Positions 15,636 to 23,837 of a DNA stretch of 64,000 bases are shown here, piece by piece (positions within the stretch are counted from its first letter, which is position 1; the number at the start of each line of letters is the position of its first letter). Source of the DNA: Ruminococcus flavefaciens AE3010. GTDB taxonomy: Bacteria; Bacillota; Clostridia; Oscillospirales; Ruminococcaceae. The translations under genes were made by a program, and so were the position numbers. Where the stretch lies: the NCBI RefSeq assembly GCF_000526795.1, contig NZ_JAGT01000003.1:4107-68106 (forward strand), read 5' to 3'. Below the pieces are notes generated by a model. It worked only from the letters and a program-made list of their open reading frames with translations. It had not been told where the DNA came from and ran no database searches.

Positions 15636-16007
15636 ATGGCTCTGTTTGGAAAGAAAAAGGAAGAAATAAAAGCTGAAACATCCTGCTGTTGTGGCTGTGG
15701 GCAGTCTGCCAGTGAGGTCACATCGACCTGTTGCGGAGAAAAGGTCAAGGGTATCTGCTGTATCAAAGTCCTCGGTTCGGGCTGTAAGTCCTGTCATCAG
15801 CTATATGAAAACACTCTGAAAGCTGTGGAAGAGTTGGGAATCGAGGTCGAGTACATCACCGATATGCAAAAGATCATGGAGTACGGCGCAATGTCAATGC
15901 CTGCGCTTGTAATCAATGAGAAGGTCGTGTCGGTGGGCAGAGTTTTGAAGCCTGCGGAGATCTCTGCTCTGGTAAGCGATATGACAGGTAAGTCGGGGTG
16001 TAAATGA
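15636..16007 (+). CDS. Thioredoxin-fold protein, Cys-rich N-terminus (small redox disulfide type)
   Basis: 123 residues with TAGGAGG before ATG. Residues 1-45 hold about ten cysteines (SCCCGCGQS, TCCGEKV, GICCIK), suggesting a metal or metalloid-binding tail. The rest is a thioredoxin fold with active site GCKSC (CxxC) and the cis-proline in SMPALVINE, as in the TM0996/MTH895 small disulfide group. It follows the permease with an 11-base gap, a conserved pairing in many anaerobes. A role as thiol donor or metalloid carrier for the permease is inference. Confidence 0.88.
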   Translation: MALFGKKKEEIKAETSCCCGCGQSASEVTSTCCGEKVKGICCIKVLGSGCKSCHQLYENTLKAVEELGIEVEYITDMQKIMEYGAMSMPALVINEKVVSVGRVLKPAEISALVSDMTGKSGCK

Positions 16008-16111
16008 TGAACAAGCCAAAGGTCGCATTTATGGCAGCGAGAATACCGATGAAAAGGAGCAAGACTGCTTCGCTAAGGCGTTATTCCGCTAGCAACGGTA
16101 ACATTCATTAA
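16004..16111 (+). pseudogene. arsC: Truncated arsC (arsenate reductase) start
   Basis: ATG at 16004 or 16007 overlaps the thioredoxin stop as ATGATGA. The first codons give MNKPKVAF, the usual opening of LMW-phosphatase-type arsenate reductases, but the catalytic loop that should follow (C-x5-R) is absent and the frame continues into an unrelated sequence ending at 16111. It seems an arsC gene joined to foreign DNA after eight codons. Confidence 0.55.
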
Positions 16112-16145
16112 AAGTTTTTGTTAATGAATATTATTATATAGAAAT

Positions 16146-16167
16146 CAGCTCCCGTGTGAGGGAGCTG
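16146..16167 (+). terminator. Terminator ending the arsenic segment
   Basis: CAGCTCCC (16146-16153), loop GTGTGA, GGGAGCTG (16160-16167), then a T-rich tail. An ATTCATTAA/TTAATGAAT hairpin lies a little upstream (about 16102-16128). Confidence 0.6.
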
Positions 16168-16198
16168 CTTCTTTCATAACATTATATCGCCTTTTCTT

Positions 16199-16250
16199 CG
16201 TGTGAATTTCGTGTGAAAACGTGTGAAAAATAACTTTTTTTTCTCACACG
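16199..16250. repeat. CGTGTGAA direct repeats, possible recombinase arm sites
   Basis: CGTGTGAA occurs at 16199-16206, 16210-16217 and 16220-16227, with an inverted TCACACG at 16244-16250. Short direct repeats about 100-150 bases from a tRNA 3' end look like arm-type binding sites of a tyrosine integrase attachment region. No integrase gene is left in the window. Confidence 0.4.
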
Positions 16251-16294
16251 GAGCTGCAAAAATGCAGTTGAAACTGCTTCAGATAGATAAGAGA

Positions 16295-16334
16295 AAAGCC
16301 TGTATTTCGGTGCTTTCCTCGAAATACAGGCTTT
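16295..16334 (-). terminator. Terminator of tRNA-Trp
   Basis: A perfect 15-base stem (16295-16309 with 16320-16334) sits 12 bases past the tRNA 3' end; on the minus strand it is followed by TTTTCTCTT. Confidence 0.75.
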
Positions 16335-16345
16335 AGTAATTTGGC

Positions 16346-16417
16346 AGGGGCAGAAGGACTTGAACCCTCGGCACGCGGTTTTGGAGACCGCTGCTCTACC
16401 AACTGAGCTATACCCCT
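16346..16417 (-). tRNA. tRNA-Trp (anticodon CCA)
   Basis: On the minus strand 72 bases fold as a full cloverleaf: acceptor AGGGGTA/TGCCCCT, D-arm GCTC...GAGC, anticodon arm GCGGT-CTCCAAA-ACCGC with anticodon CCA, and T-arm GAGGG-TTCAAGT-CCTTC. CCA is not encoded at the 3' end. The 3' end faces the transferred-looking arsenic segment. Confidence 0.95.
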
Positions 16418-16572
16418 ATGTTATCAAGTGTTATGAGCTAATCACAACATAATAATTATATCAGAAACGATGATAGCTGTCAAGAGATTTCAGAAAAAAT
16501 TATTTTTTAATTAAATTAAGAGCAGAGCTCACAACTGATCGGCAGGGGATAGTGTTTGAGAGAATATAAATA

Positions 16573-16608
16573 AGCCCGAAAGTGATTCATGAAGAATCCT
16601 TTCGGGCT
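16573..16608 (-). terminator. Terminator after the CotH/dockerin gene
   Basis: AGCCCGAAAG (16573-16582) pairs with CTTTCGGGCT (16599-16608). On the minus strand a T-rich stretch follows. Confidence 0.75.
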
Positions 16609-16641
16609 GTATTTATGGTGTGATACTTGGACCTTTAATGA

Positions 16642-19632
16642 TTATGCTTTAAGAGTGCTGTTGATTACTTCAAAGCGCTTGAGGAGGAAGTCGATAACGG
16701 AGACGCTGTTGCTTCCGAACATTCCTCCGCCGCCACCGCCGCCGTTCCAATTGAAACCGCCGCCGAAGCCGCCCTCGAATGCCCAGCTCTGGTCGAATTC
16801 AGCATCTGCATCGGGCTCGTCGGAATTGAACTGGAAGTTCCACTGACCGCCGTTATTGCCGCCGTTCCAGTTGAAGCCGCCATTATTGCCGCCGTTGTTA
16901 TCGCCGTTCCAGTTGAAGCCGCCGTTGTTGCCGCCATTGTTATTTCCGCCGTTATTGTTGCCGCCGTTCCAGTTAAAGCCGCCATTACCGCCGTTGCCGC
17001 CAACTTGGAGACCGTTTGCGCTCTTGGTAGTAGATGTTACGAACTGGTCAACAGAGAATGCGAAGCGGGGATCAGCTTCAACGTGTGGACGGATCATCTG
17101 AGCATAATTTGAAACGTACTGCTCGGGGTTCTTGTAGTAATTCATGATCTCCTTAACATAGCCTGCGTACATATCATAGTACTCGGGGATCTGGAGGAGC
17201 TTTGCAAAAGGACGGTTGTCTACAGTTGCATTGTAGAGGCTTGTATTGATGTCTGAGTTTACAGAGCTTGCGCCGTCCATGAATATACCTAAGCAGAGGT
17301 TGTAGTCCCAGCCTACGAAGTAGTGCTTGCCGCCTGTATAGATAAGGTAGTAGTTATGAGCAAGTGAGCCGTTGTAGCTGTCGTAGTTGCACATTACAGA
17401 GTTTACAGCGAATCCCTTGAGGAAGCTTGGAACGTCCATGATGTCCTCGATGAACTTATAGTTGGAAGTAGTCATCTTGTTGATAGCTGTCTTGAGCTCT
17501 TCAAGGTGTGTGAGCTGCTCGTCGTTGCCGAACTTGAGGTCAAGGTTGCTGACGGGCATCTTCTCGGTGAATGTGCTGTAGCTGTCGCCGCCGCCGAAGC
17601 CGCCCCACATACCGCCGCCGCCTGCCTGATTGCTTCTCTCGGTAGCCTTGTAGAGGTTGGAGTCGTCATCGATAGCATAGCGCTCAGCAAGTGTTGTACC
17701 GGGCTGCTCCAGTGCGAAATAGAAGCTGTAGAGCTTGCCGTTTACGTACATATCGGTGTAGCTGCTTTTTGGAGCAACACCGTCAATTGTATACATAGCG
17801 TCGTAGCAGATAAGGTCTCTCATGCATGAAGCGTCTGAGTAGAAGTTGTTTACACAGAATTCTGTGAGACCGCGGTAGTTATTGAGCTTTTCGTACTTGT
17901 CAAGCTTGAAGCGGAAGCTGTACTTGCCGTTGCTTACCATCATACGTGAACTGTTGCCCTTGGTTCTGATACCGACGTTCTTGATCTCCTCGCCGTCGAT
18001 AACAAGGTCACATGGGTACCACTCTTCGTTCTGTGCAGGTGCGCCCATGAATGTGCTCCAGTCGTTATCGGGCATTTTAACTTCGATCTTGTGGATCTGC
18101 TTGAGATCGAAGAAGCTGCCGTAGAGCTGCTCCTCGTTCTCCATGTCGTTGTTTACGTCCTTGTATGCAGCAGGCTTGCCGCCCTTGAAGGTGCTGCCGC
18201 TGCTGTGCTTCATCTTGATGCCGCCTGCGAAGAGCTTATACTCACCGCTGCCGATCTCGGGAGATGAAACGATAGCGTACTTATACTTCTTTGGTGTATT
18301 ATGGTCAAAGATGATATTGTTTGAAGAATCGGTAACTGCTATCGGATTATTCTTTGTCCACTCCTTTGTGAAGTCAAGCATAAGAGTGTTCTGCTCTGTG
18401 GAAGTGAGGTTCTCGCACTGGTTATCGGTAGCTGTAGCGAGGAGCTCGCCGCCTGTGATACCGATAGTGCCTGCGCTTGTGAGACCCTTGTCACCGAATG
18501 CGCCGATCTTACCGCCTGAGATATTGATAGCTGTCTCAGCCTGGATAGCGTCCTTGCCGCACTTGATGTTTACTTCGCCGTCTTCGATATCAACGTTGCC
18601 CTTTGAGGACTTGATACCGTCGCCCTCGGACTTGATATTGAGCTGACCGCCCTTGACTGTAACGGAAACCTTGCCCTTTACAGCGTCGTTAGCCTCAGTC
18701 TCGTTGAGTGTATCAATATTTGTTGTACCGCCTGTGAACTTGATATCGTTGTTGCAGACGATAGCAGGCTGAACGTTAGCGGTGATATTGAGGATACCTG
18801 TACCTGCGTCGCCGCCCTTGATGGTAAGGTCGTCCTTAGCCTCAATAACGGCATCGGTCTGATTGTCACCTGCATAAGGTGAAGTGCCGTCTGAAAGTGT
18901 ATTCTCGGTGCCGTCAGCAAGAGTGATAGAGGTCTTGTCTGCGTTCTTGACAAGTACAGCAGGAGCGTTCTTGCCTGTGATGTTAACGCCGTTGAATACG
19001 AGCTTTACTGTGTCGGGATCAGCATTTGCATCGGGAACCTCAACGTAGATCTGTCCGTCATCGAGAGTACCGTCGATGGTATAGCTTCCCGAGTGTGAGA
19101 TAGTTACCTTTGAGCCGTTAGCCTCGGCGTATTTACCCTCAACAGTGATAGAGCTGCCCTTGAGGTGGATCTTTGTGTCAACGTCCTCCTTGGGGAGTGT
19201 TGTCACTGTGGGCTCGGGAGCTGTAGTTGTAATAACGGTTGTAGTAGCATTATTTGTAACAGTTGTAGTTGCAGTCGTAGTTGTGCTGCCCGCAGTGCTG
19301 CTGTAGCTCTCGGGAAGTTCCTTTATAATGCCGAGAAGATAACGCTGTATTGAAAGAGCGTCGTTTGATGTAAGTCCGTTGCCGCGTTCGGAAACGTCAG
19401 CCATGTCTGTTCCTTCGGGAGTGATGTGCTTCTCGTATGTGCCTGTGGTGCCGTACTTTGAAGGATTAGCCAGAGACTGCATTATGAGTACGCAGTCGGA
19501 CATATCCACAGCTCCGTCAAGATTGGCGTCGCCGTACAGCTTGTCGGCAGCTGAACCGCTGAGCGTAAGGGCTGCTGCGGAGCCGACTATACAGGCAGAA
19601 AGTATGCCTGCGATTAAGCTTTTCTTCTTCAT
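16642..19632 (-). CDS. Dockerin + carbohydrate-binding-like (DUF4353) + CotH surface protein
   Basis: 996 residues with AGGAGG before the ATG. Signal peptide (1-30); an N-terminal dockerin (about 33-108: GDANLDGAVDMSDCVLIMQ and ADVSERGNGLTSNDALSIQ); a Thr-rich linker (about 110-145); a right-handed beta-rich region (about 155-480) like DUF4353 carbohydrate-binding proteins, with VKLVFNGVNITGKNAPAVLV in parts; then a CotH domain (about 505-850) with GIRTKGNSS, the kinase-like SFRFKLDKY and the GWDYNLCLG segment. The tail is Gly/Asn/Trp-rich (about 895-970, units NNGGFNWNG). CotH-type domains are atypical protein kinases in spore coats and are also found in secreted ruminococcal proteins. It is exported and may sit on a cohesin. 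Confidence 0.88.
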   Translation of the reverse strand: MKKKSLIAGILSACIVGSAAALTLSGSAADKLYGDANLDGAVDMSDCVLIMQSLANPSKYGTTGTYEKHITPEGTDMADVSERGNGLTSNDALSIQRYLLGIIKELPESYSSTAGSTTTTATTTVTNNATTTVITTTAPEPTVTTLPKEDVDTKIHLKGSSITVEGKYAEANGSKVTISHSGSYTIDGTLDDGQIYVEVPDANADPDTVKLVFNGVNITGKNAPAVLVKNADKTSITLADGTENTLSDGTSPYAGDNQTDAVIEAKDDLTIKGGDAGTGILNITANVQPAIVCNNDIKFTGGTTNIDTLNETEANDAVKGKVSVTVKGGQLNIKSEGDGIKSSKGNVDIEDGEVNIKCGKDAIQAETAINISGGKIGAFGDKGLTSAGTIGITGGELLATATDNQCENLTSTEQNTLMLDFTKEWTKNNPIAVTDSSNNIIFDHNTPKKYKYAIVSSPEIGSGEYKLFAGGIKMKHSSGSTFKGGKPAAYKDVNNDMENEEQLYGSFFDLKQIHKIEVKMPDNDWSTFMGAPAQNEEWYPCDLVIDGEEIKNVGIRTKGNSSRMMVSNGKYSFRFKLDKYEKLNNYRGLTEFCVNNFYSDASCMRDLICYDAMYTIDGVAPKSSYTDMYVNGKLYSFYFALEQPGTTLAERYAIDDDSNLYKATERSNQAGGGGMWGGFGGGDSYSTFTEKMPVSNLDLKFGNDEQLTHLEELKTAINKMTTSNYKFIEDIMDVPSFLKGFAVNSVMCNYDSYNGSLAHNYYLIYTGGKHYFVGWDYNLCLGIFMDGASSVNSDINTSLYNATVDNRPFAKLLQIPEYYDMYAGYVKEIMNYYKNPEQYVSNYAQMIRPHVEADPRFAFSVDQFVTSTTKSANGLQVGGNGGNGGFNWNGGNNNGGNNNGGNNGGFNWNGDNNGGNNGGFNWNGGNNGGQWNFQFNSDEPDADAEFDQSWAFEGGFGGGFNWNGGGGGGGMFGSNSVSVIDFLLKRFEVINSTLKA

Positions 19633-19701
19633 TTTTGATTCCTCCTAAAAGTGTTATCGTGAAGTCATCGTTAATATATGATTACATAATAATGAATAAA
19701 T

Positions 19702-19729
19702 CTTAAAATAATCTTAAACTTACCTTAAA
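19702..19729 (-). promoter_or_regulatory. Triple 11-bp-spaced repeat, OmpR/PhoB-type box
   Basis: CTTAAA occurs at 19702-19707, 19713-19718 and 19724-19729, exactly 11 bases apart (TTTAAG on the gene strand). It lies 70-97 bases upstream of the CotH/dockerin start. Direct repeats with an 11-base period are the usual binding pattern of OmpR/PhoB-family regulators. Confidence 0.6.
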
Positions 19730-19813
19730 AATACCTCTTTTTACAGCATTTTGTTCAGAAAAAACGAAAAAAGTGCATCTCCTATATACAAATAGCTGTT
19801 CGTTAAAAGATAA

Positions 19814-19837
19814 GCGCAGCAGACATAACTGCTGCGC
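19814..19837 (-). terminator. Terminator of the EAL gene
   Basis: GCGCAGCAG (19814-19822), loop ACATAA, CTGCTGCGC (19829-19837). On the minus strand it precedes TTATCTTTTAA. Confidence 0.75.
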
Positions 19838-19853
19838 CAAACTTTGTAAATAT

Positions 19854-21533
19854 TCAAAACTGAAAATATTCGGGGTGTTCACGAACAAAAAGCTCCGCTG
19901 CTTTGTGAGCCTGTTCGGACATTGTCTCTATAGAGAAGATGTACACGTCGTTCTCACCCATGAGTACTTTTATCAGCTTGGTGTCCATTATTTCATATTC
20001 GCCGCTTTTGGTCTTATAGTGGAAGGGCTGCTGGAAGAACCTTCTGCCTGATCTTGCCATTCGGTCGCGCAGACTTGAGGGCTCCATGCTGCGGATAAAC
20101 CTCTCCCTGTCATATTCGGCTACCTCGTTTTCGGCGAACATCTTTATAGCATCGTCCAGCGGCATTTCGGGATATTTGTCATTGAAGCCCAGCTTTGAAT
20201 ACAGCCTTGTTATGACGATATTGTTTGTGGGATCGATTACCGAGATGTGGTCATAGGTGTCTATGAGCAGGCGGCTGTACTTCTCGAAGAGGTCGTTTGT
20301 GGACTTGTCCACGTCGCCGCCGTAGGTCTGTATGCTTGCGGCAAGCATTACCTTTCCGTTGCCCTCTGCGATACACTTGGTAAGGTAGCTGAAGTATATA
20401 CCATTAATGAGGTGATCCTCCTTGATGACCTGTCCCGTCTTGATAGAGGTGTACACCTGCTCGTTCATGTTGGGGTAGTAGGCTGCCTCGGTATTGTTTA
20501 TGGTGAATATCATGTCGTCAACGGAGTTGAAGCCTATGCGCTTCAAGCCCTTTACGTATGCCTCGTTGCAGTAGAGCAGCTCCACGTGCTTGCCTGTCTG
20601 CTCGATAAGGGCGAGAGGTGTGGAGTTCTCGCGGATAAAACCGTAATCGCCGCTTTCAAGCTGCTCGTTGGTGAGATCGTACAGCGGATCGGGGCTCAGG
20701 AAGTTTATCTGACCGACGGAGTTCCAGTAGTGATTCTCGGCAGGGTCCTCAACGCCCAGCTTTGAGTCGGAGAGGTACTTTACGTAGAGATCGCCGTCCA
20801 TGGGCTTTGCGTAGTAGAAGCCCTGTAACATCTCACAGCCGATATTGCGCAGGAACGTCATCTGCTCCTTGGTCTCGACGCCCTCGGCAAGTGTGTGCAT
20901 GCCGATAGCCTTAGCCATGTTCATGACGGAAGCCAGTATCTTCTTGGAGCGTATACCGATATCGCTGAGAAAGCGCATATCAATTTTCAGTACGTCGAAG
21001 CTGTAGTCCTTCAGCACGTTCAGCGAGGAGTAGCCGCTGCCGAAATCGTCCATGAAGATAGCAAAGCCCGCGTCGTGGAAGCTGTCGAAGATACGGCGGA
21101 AATACGCGGTATTGTCAAGCATGACACTCTCGGTAATTTCAATATGTATAGCCGTAGAGGGCACATTGTGCTTCTCGAGAATTTTTGAAATGGCGTCCAG
21201 CATATCTATCTCGTCGAAGTCCAGACGGGACAGGTTAATGGAAAAGGGGTGCAGAGCCAGTCCCAGCTCTTTCATCTTATTATATGTAACGCAGATATTA
21301 TCGAGGATAGCCAGATCGAGCTTATGGATAAGGTGGTATTTCTCCAGTACATTAATAAATAGGAAAGGGGAGAGGAGCCCCACAACGGGGTCCTGCCAGC
21401 GGGCGAGAGCCTCAACGCTGCATATCCTTTCGGTGAGAGTACGGATAACGGGCTGATAGTAAGCCTTGACGAAGCCTTGTTCCAGGGCGGATTCAAAGTT
21501 GCTTACAATATATTGTTCATCGATATGCTGCAT
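19854..21533 (-). CDS. EAL-domain cyclic-di-GMP phosphodiesterase with C-terminal PAS-like regions
   Basis: 559 residues from ATG 21533 (MQHIDEQY), seven bases after GGAG; an ATG at 21539 is too near that site. The EAL domain (about 10-255) keeps its key residues: SVEALARW, N in INLSR, ITES, DDFGSGYSS, the Lys in DVLKID, AEGVET and Q in MLQGFYY. It is therefore expected to hydrolyse c-di-GMP to pGpG. The C-terminal 300 residues look like two PAS-type sensor modules (about 280-400 and 420-555), an unusual order since sensors commonly precede EAL. No membrane segment is seen, so it is cytoplasmic. Confidence 0.9.
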   Translation of the reverse strand: MQHIDEQYIVSNFESALEQGFVKAYYQPVIRTLTERICSVEALARWQDPVVGLLSPFLFINVLEKYHLIHKLDLAILDNICVTYNKMKELGLALHPFSINLSRLDFDEIDMLDAISKILEKHNVPSTAIHIEITESVMLDNTAYFRRIFDSFHDAGFAIFMDDFGSGYSSLNVLKDYSFDVLKIDMRFLSDIGIRSKKILASVMNMAKAIGMHTLAEGVETKEQMTFLRNIGCEMLQGFYYAKPMDGDLYVKYLSDSKLGVEDPAENHYWNSVGQINFLSPDPLYDLTNEQLESGDYGFIRENSTPLALIEQTGKHVELLYCNEAYVKGLKRIGFNSVDDMIFTINNTEAAYYPNMNEQVYTSIKTGQVIKEDHLINGIYFSYLTKCIAEGNGKVMLAASIQTYGGDVDKSTNDLFEKYSRLLIDTYDHISVIDPTNNIVITRLYSKLGFNDKYPEMPLDDAIKMFAENEVAEYDRERFIRSMEPSSLRDRMARSGRRFFQQPFHYKTKSGEYEIMDTKLIKVLMGENDVYIFSIETMSEQAHKAAELFVREHPEYFQF

Positions 21534-22209
21534 AACCATTCTCCTTTGCTGTCCGCACAGCGAGGTGCAGAAGAATTGCGAAATATTTTACAAAATTATT
21601 CCGATAACTTATTATATCATAAAAGCAAAGCGTTATGATATAATTGTCCGATTGTAGGGAGCAAATCTCTGATTTGCGCATCTGCAAGGACATTAAAATA
21701 AAATTATAATGAACGCCTGCATTCATTATAACATATGGTACAGAAAAAATCAATATTTTACCTAAAATTTATGAATTGTTCACTTTTGCGGCGCGTTGCG
21801 CCGAGTGAGTAGAAAGTAGAAAGTAGTAGGGGCGGGCGTCCCCGACCGCCCGTTTGGGTTACGTTGCAATGTGGGATAACCGTAAAAACGTGTAGGGGCG
21901 GCGTTTCGCCGCCCGTGTTGGAAATGCCCATTATGTTTGCGGGTGCGGAATTTGCGCGACGGGGATATTTGCGTTATGTTGCAGGTGTGGAAATATGCGG
22001 GCGGCGGGACGCCGCCCCTACAGGTACTAAATTACAATTTGTATACAATCCTGAATTTTTTACATTTTTTGGCAATTACTGATTGCAAAGCAAAATATAT
22101 ATTTATACCGTGTGTAAACTGCTGATTGCAATAGAAGTGCAGAAAAACTACTTTTCATTGTGAAATCTGCTGAATTATATGAAAAATTATGAATTTTTCA
22201 AAAAAGCCG
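21534..22209. other. Long intergenic region with palindromes and GC-rich repeat
   Basis: No gene is supported here; short readings across the GC-rich repeat are spurious. A 12-base-arm inverted repeat (21611-21622, 21633-21644) carries TATAAT on both strands. Further perfect repeats are GCAAATC-tct-GATTTGC (21661-21677) and TTATAATGAA/TTCATTATAA (21704-21713, 21722-21731). A MITE/REP-like element follows at 21826-22021. Confidence 0.6.
21826..22021. repeat. GC-rich REP/MITE-like element
   Basis: GTAGGGGCGG starts the element (21826) and recurs at 21892, and its complement CCGCCCCTAC ends at 22021, so the element has inverted termini and an internal third copy. GC content is much higher than in the surrounding AT-rich bases. 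This GTAGGGGCGG family is common as dispersed intergenic repeat in Ruminococcaceae genomes; I know that from general experience and cannot count copies here. Confidence 0.65.
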
Positions 22210-22238
22210 TTGACAAATAGTAGAAAATACGCTATAAT
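22210..22238 (+). promoter_or_regulatory. Consensus promoter of the first YAWF gene
   Basis: TTGACA (22210-22215), 17 bases, TATAAT (22233-22238): a perfect sigma-A consensus. The roughly 95-base leader contains a CCGAG-cctta-CTCGG type hairpin (about 22294-22309). Confidence 0.85.
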
Positions 22239-22337
22239 GTGATTGTAAACAAAAAGTATAAACCCTAAGGCAAAACAAAAGAGGCAAGAGGCAGCCGAGC
22301 CTTTACTCGGTAATTTATTATGAAAGGAAAATGACCT

Positions 22338-23384
22338 ATGATGAAAACTAATGCTAAAAGAAAGAACAGCGCGATGAAGAAGCTCGTTCCGGCTGCTGGA
22401 ATGCTTGCCCTTTCGGCTTCTATGCTCGCAACATCCACCTACGCGTGGTTCACAATGAACAAGACCGTTAACGTTACTGGAATGGAAGTTAGAACAAAGG
22501 TTGGCGACAACTTGCTTATCTCTCATGTTACAGGAAATGGTGTAGCAAAGAATGCAGAAAATACATTTATTACTACGGATAATACGTCAATCAAAGCATG
22601 GCTTCAGCCTGTATCTACGAACACTGCAGCAGCTAATAATTTCTGGTATACTTTAGATGCTAAGGCAGATGGCTCAAAGTTGACTGCAGCTACAAATTAT
22701 TTGGATTATGACAGTGTTGGATTAGGTGCTGCAACTGACGCTACCAACTTTGCAAATAAGTTTTCACAGGATTATGGTGTAACGAAGAGTGAAGTTACAG
22801 GTTTTGGTGCAACTACTTCTCCAAACAACGCAGCGGTTGGATATGTGGATTATACATTCCAGTTGAAAGCTGTTAATACAAACAGCAGTGCACAGGAAAT
22901 CCATCTGACACAGTTGGATCTTCTCTATGATGGAACAGAGGCGCCAGTTGAGAACGCTTTTAGAGTAGCAGTATTCTGTGAGCCTGAAGCAACAACACAT
23001 ACCGATGATTCTGATTATTTTGCAGCTGGCGGTACATCATTAAAGAAGATGTACAAGACTACATCTGCTACATACTTTACAGCTAAGTCGGGTGCGAGCG
23101 CAGCAGATGGAGTTACTGCTATCACAACTTTTGCAGATGAAACTTCTTCTGATAACAAGTTGGCTTCTGTACCTGGAGATACAACAGCTTATTACAATGT
23201 AGTTGTTAGACTTTGGATTGAAGGCGAAGATACTAGCTGTAATTCTACGACATTCGCTGAACTGACCAACAAGTGGAGCTTGAATCTGAGAGTTGATCTT
23301 GGAACTCCTACTTCTGGAGAGGTTAATGGTAACGCAATTGTTAATAACCTTACAATTGACCACGATAGCACAGATAATTCTTAA
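22338..23384 (+). CDS. Exported protein with SipW-type TYAWF signal (candidate fibre subunit)
   Basis: 348 residues with GAAAGGA before the ATG. A basic N-terminus (TNAKRKNSAMKK) leads into a hydrophobic stretch (about 17-34) ending in TSTYAWFTMNKTV (W37). That motif marks the SipW-dependent signal class (TasA/camelysin-like proteins in Firmicutes). The mature part is rich in Thr, Asn, Ala and Asp, predicted beta-strand, and the ending NNLTIDHDSTDNS has no anchor. Residues 38-60 align with the proteins at 23838 and 25168 (N-x-T...GM-x-V-x-T). The strongest promoter in the region precedes it and a hairpin follows, which suits a heavily produced subunit. Fibre formation is inference. Confidence 0.75.
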   Translation: MMKTNAKRKNSAMKKLVPAAGMLALSASMLATSTYAWFTMNKTVNVTGMEVRTKVGDNLLISHVTGNGVAKNAENTFITTDNTSIKAWLQPVSTNTAAANNFWYTLDAKADGSKLTAATNYLDYDSVGLGAATDATNFANKFSQDYGVTKSEVTGFGATTSPNNAAVGYVDYTFQLKAVNTNSSAQEIHLTQLDLLYDGTEAPVENAFRVAVFCEPEATTHTDDSDYFAAGGTSLKKMYKTTSATYFTAKSGASAADGVTAITTFADETSSDNKLASVPGDTTAYYNVVVRLWIEGEDTSCNSTTFAELTNKWSLNLRVDLGTPTSGEVNGNAIVNNLTIDHDSTDNS

Positions 23385-23469
23385 CTCTACAGGCGCACAT
23401 AAATCATAAAAATCCCCTCTCATTGTAATTCCTCCATAAACGGGTTTTATAGACCTATTCGATCAGCTT

Positions 23470-23498
23470 AAAGCCCGTCGGCAATAGTCGGCGGGTTT
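23470..23498 (+). terminator. Hairpin after the first YAWF gene
   Basis: AAAGCCCG and CGGGTTT pair around GTCGGCAATAGTCGG, followed by an A/T-rich stretch. It could end the transcript of the 348-aa protein. Confidence 0.5.
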
Positions 23499-23555
23499 GC
23501 ATAAAAAATTTAAGTCATCGTAGGTTCCTAAAGCCTCTATAACATGATGTCCCTC

Positions 23556-23590
23556 TCCGAGTTTTCAAGGAGGGGGACATTGTATTTGTG
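23556..23590. repeat. Second hairpin in the 22338-23838 interval
   Basis: ATGTCCC-t-CTCC pairs with GGAG-g-GGGACAT around a ten-base loop. It lies about 150 bases upstream of the next promoter; it may be a terminator or an RNA processing site. Confidence 0.4.
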
Positions 23591-23737
23591 GGATATGTTT
23601 TTCTATATGTCACCAAAATTTTATTGTTAGTATAGATGTGTCGGAATATACATTATGTAATTGATTTGTGCCTTGAAGCTCCCTTTTTTTGCACAAACAA
23701 TACAAATAGTAAAGGGTATTATTAGCAATTATGTCCA

Positions 23738-23766
23738 TTGAAAATGATATATGAAAATGATATAAT
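23738..23766 (+). promoter_or_regulatory. Promoter of the giant-protein operon
   Basis: TTGAAA (23738-23743), 17 bases, TATAAT (23761-23766). No terminator is seen between the following four genes, so this may drive more than 14 kb of transcript. Confidence 0.7.
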
Positions 23767-23837
23767 AAAGTAGAGATACTATGCGCTAATAGGCTAACTA
23801 TGCCCTTTAGCAGTTCGATAAAAAGGTGGTGATCACG

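Noticed and set aside
16665..17003. Ala/Thr-rich minus-strand frame inside the Gly-Asn tail of the CotH gene
   Set aside because: It is a frame-shifted reading of repetitive codons of the real gene.
21864..22125. Short plus-strand ORFs across the GC-rich repeat
   Set aside because: They are coded by the REP/MITE-like element and vary with its copies; no start signal.
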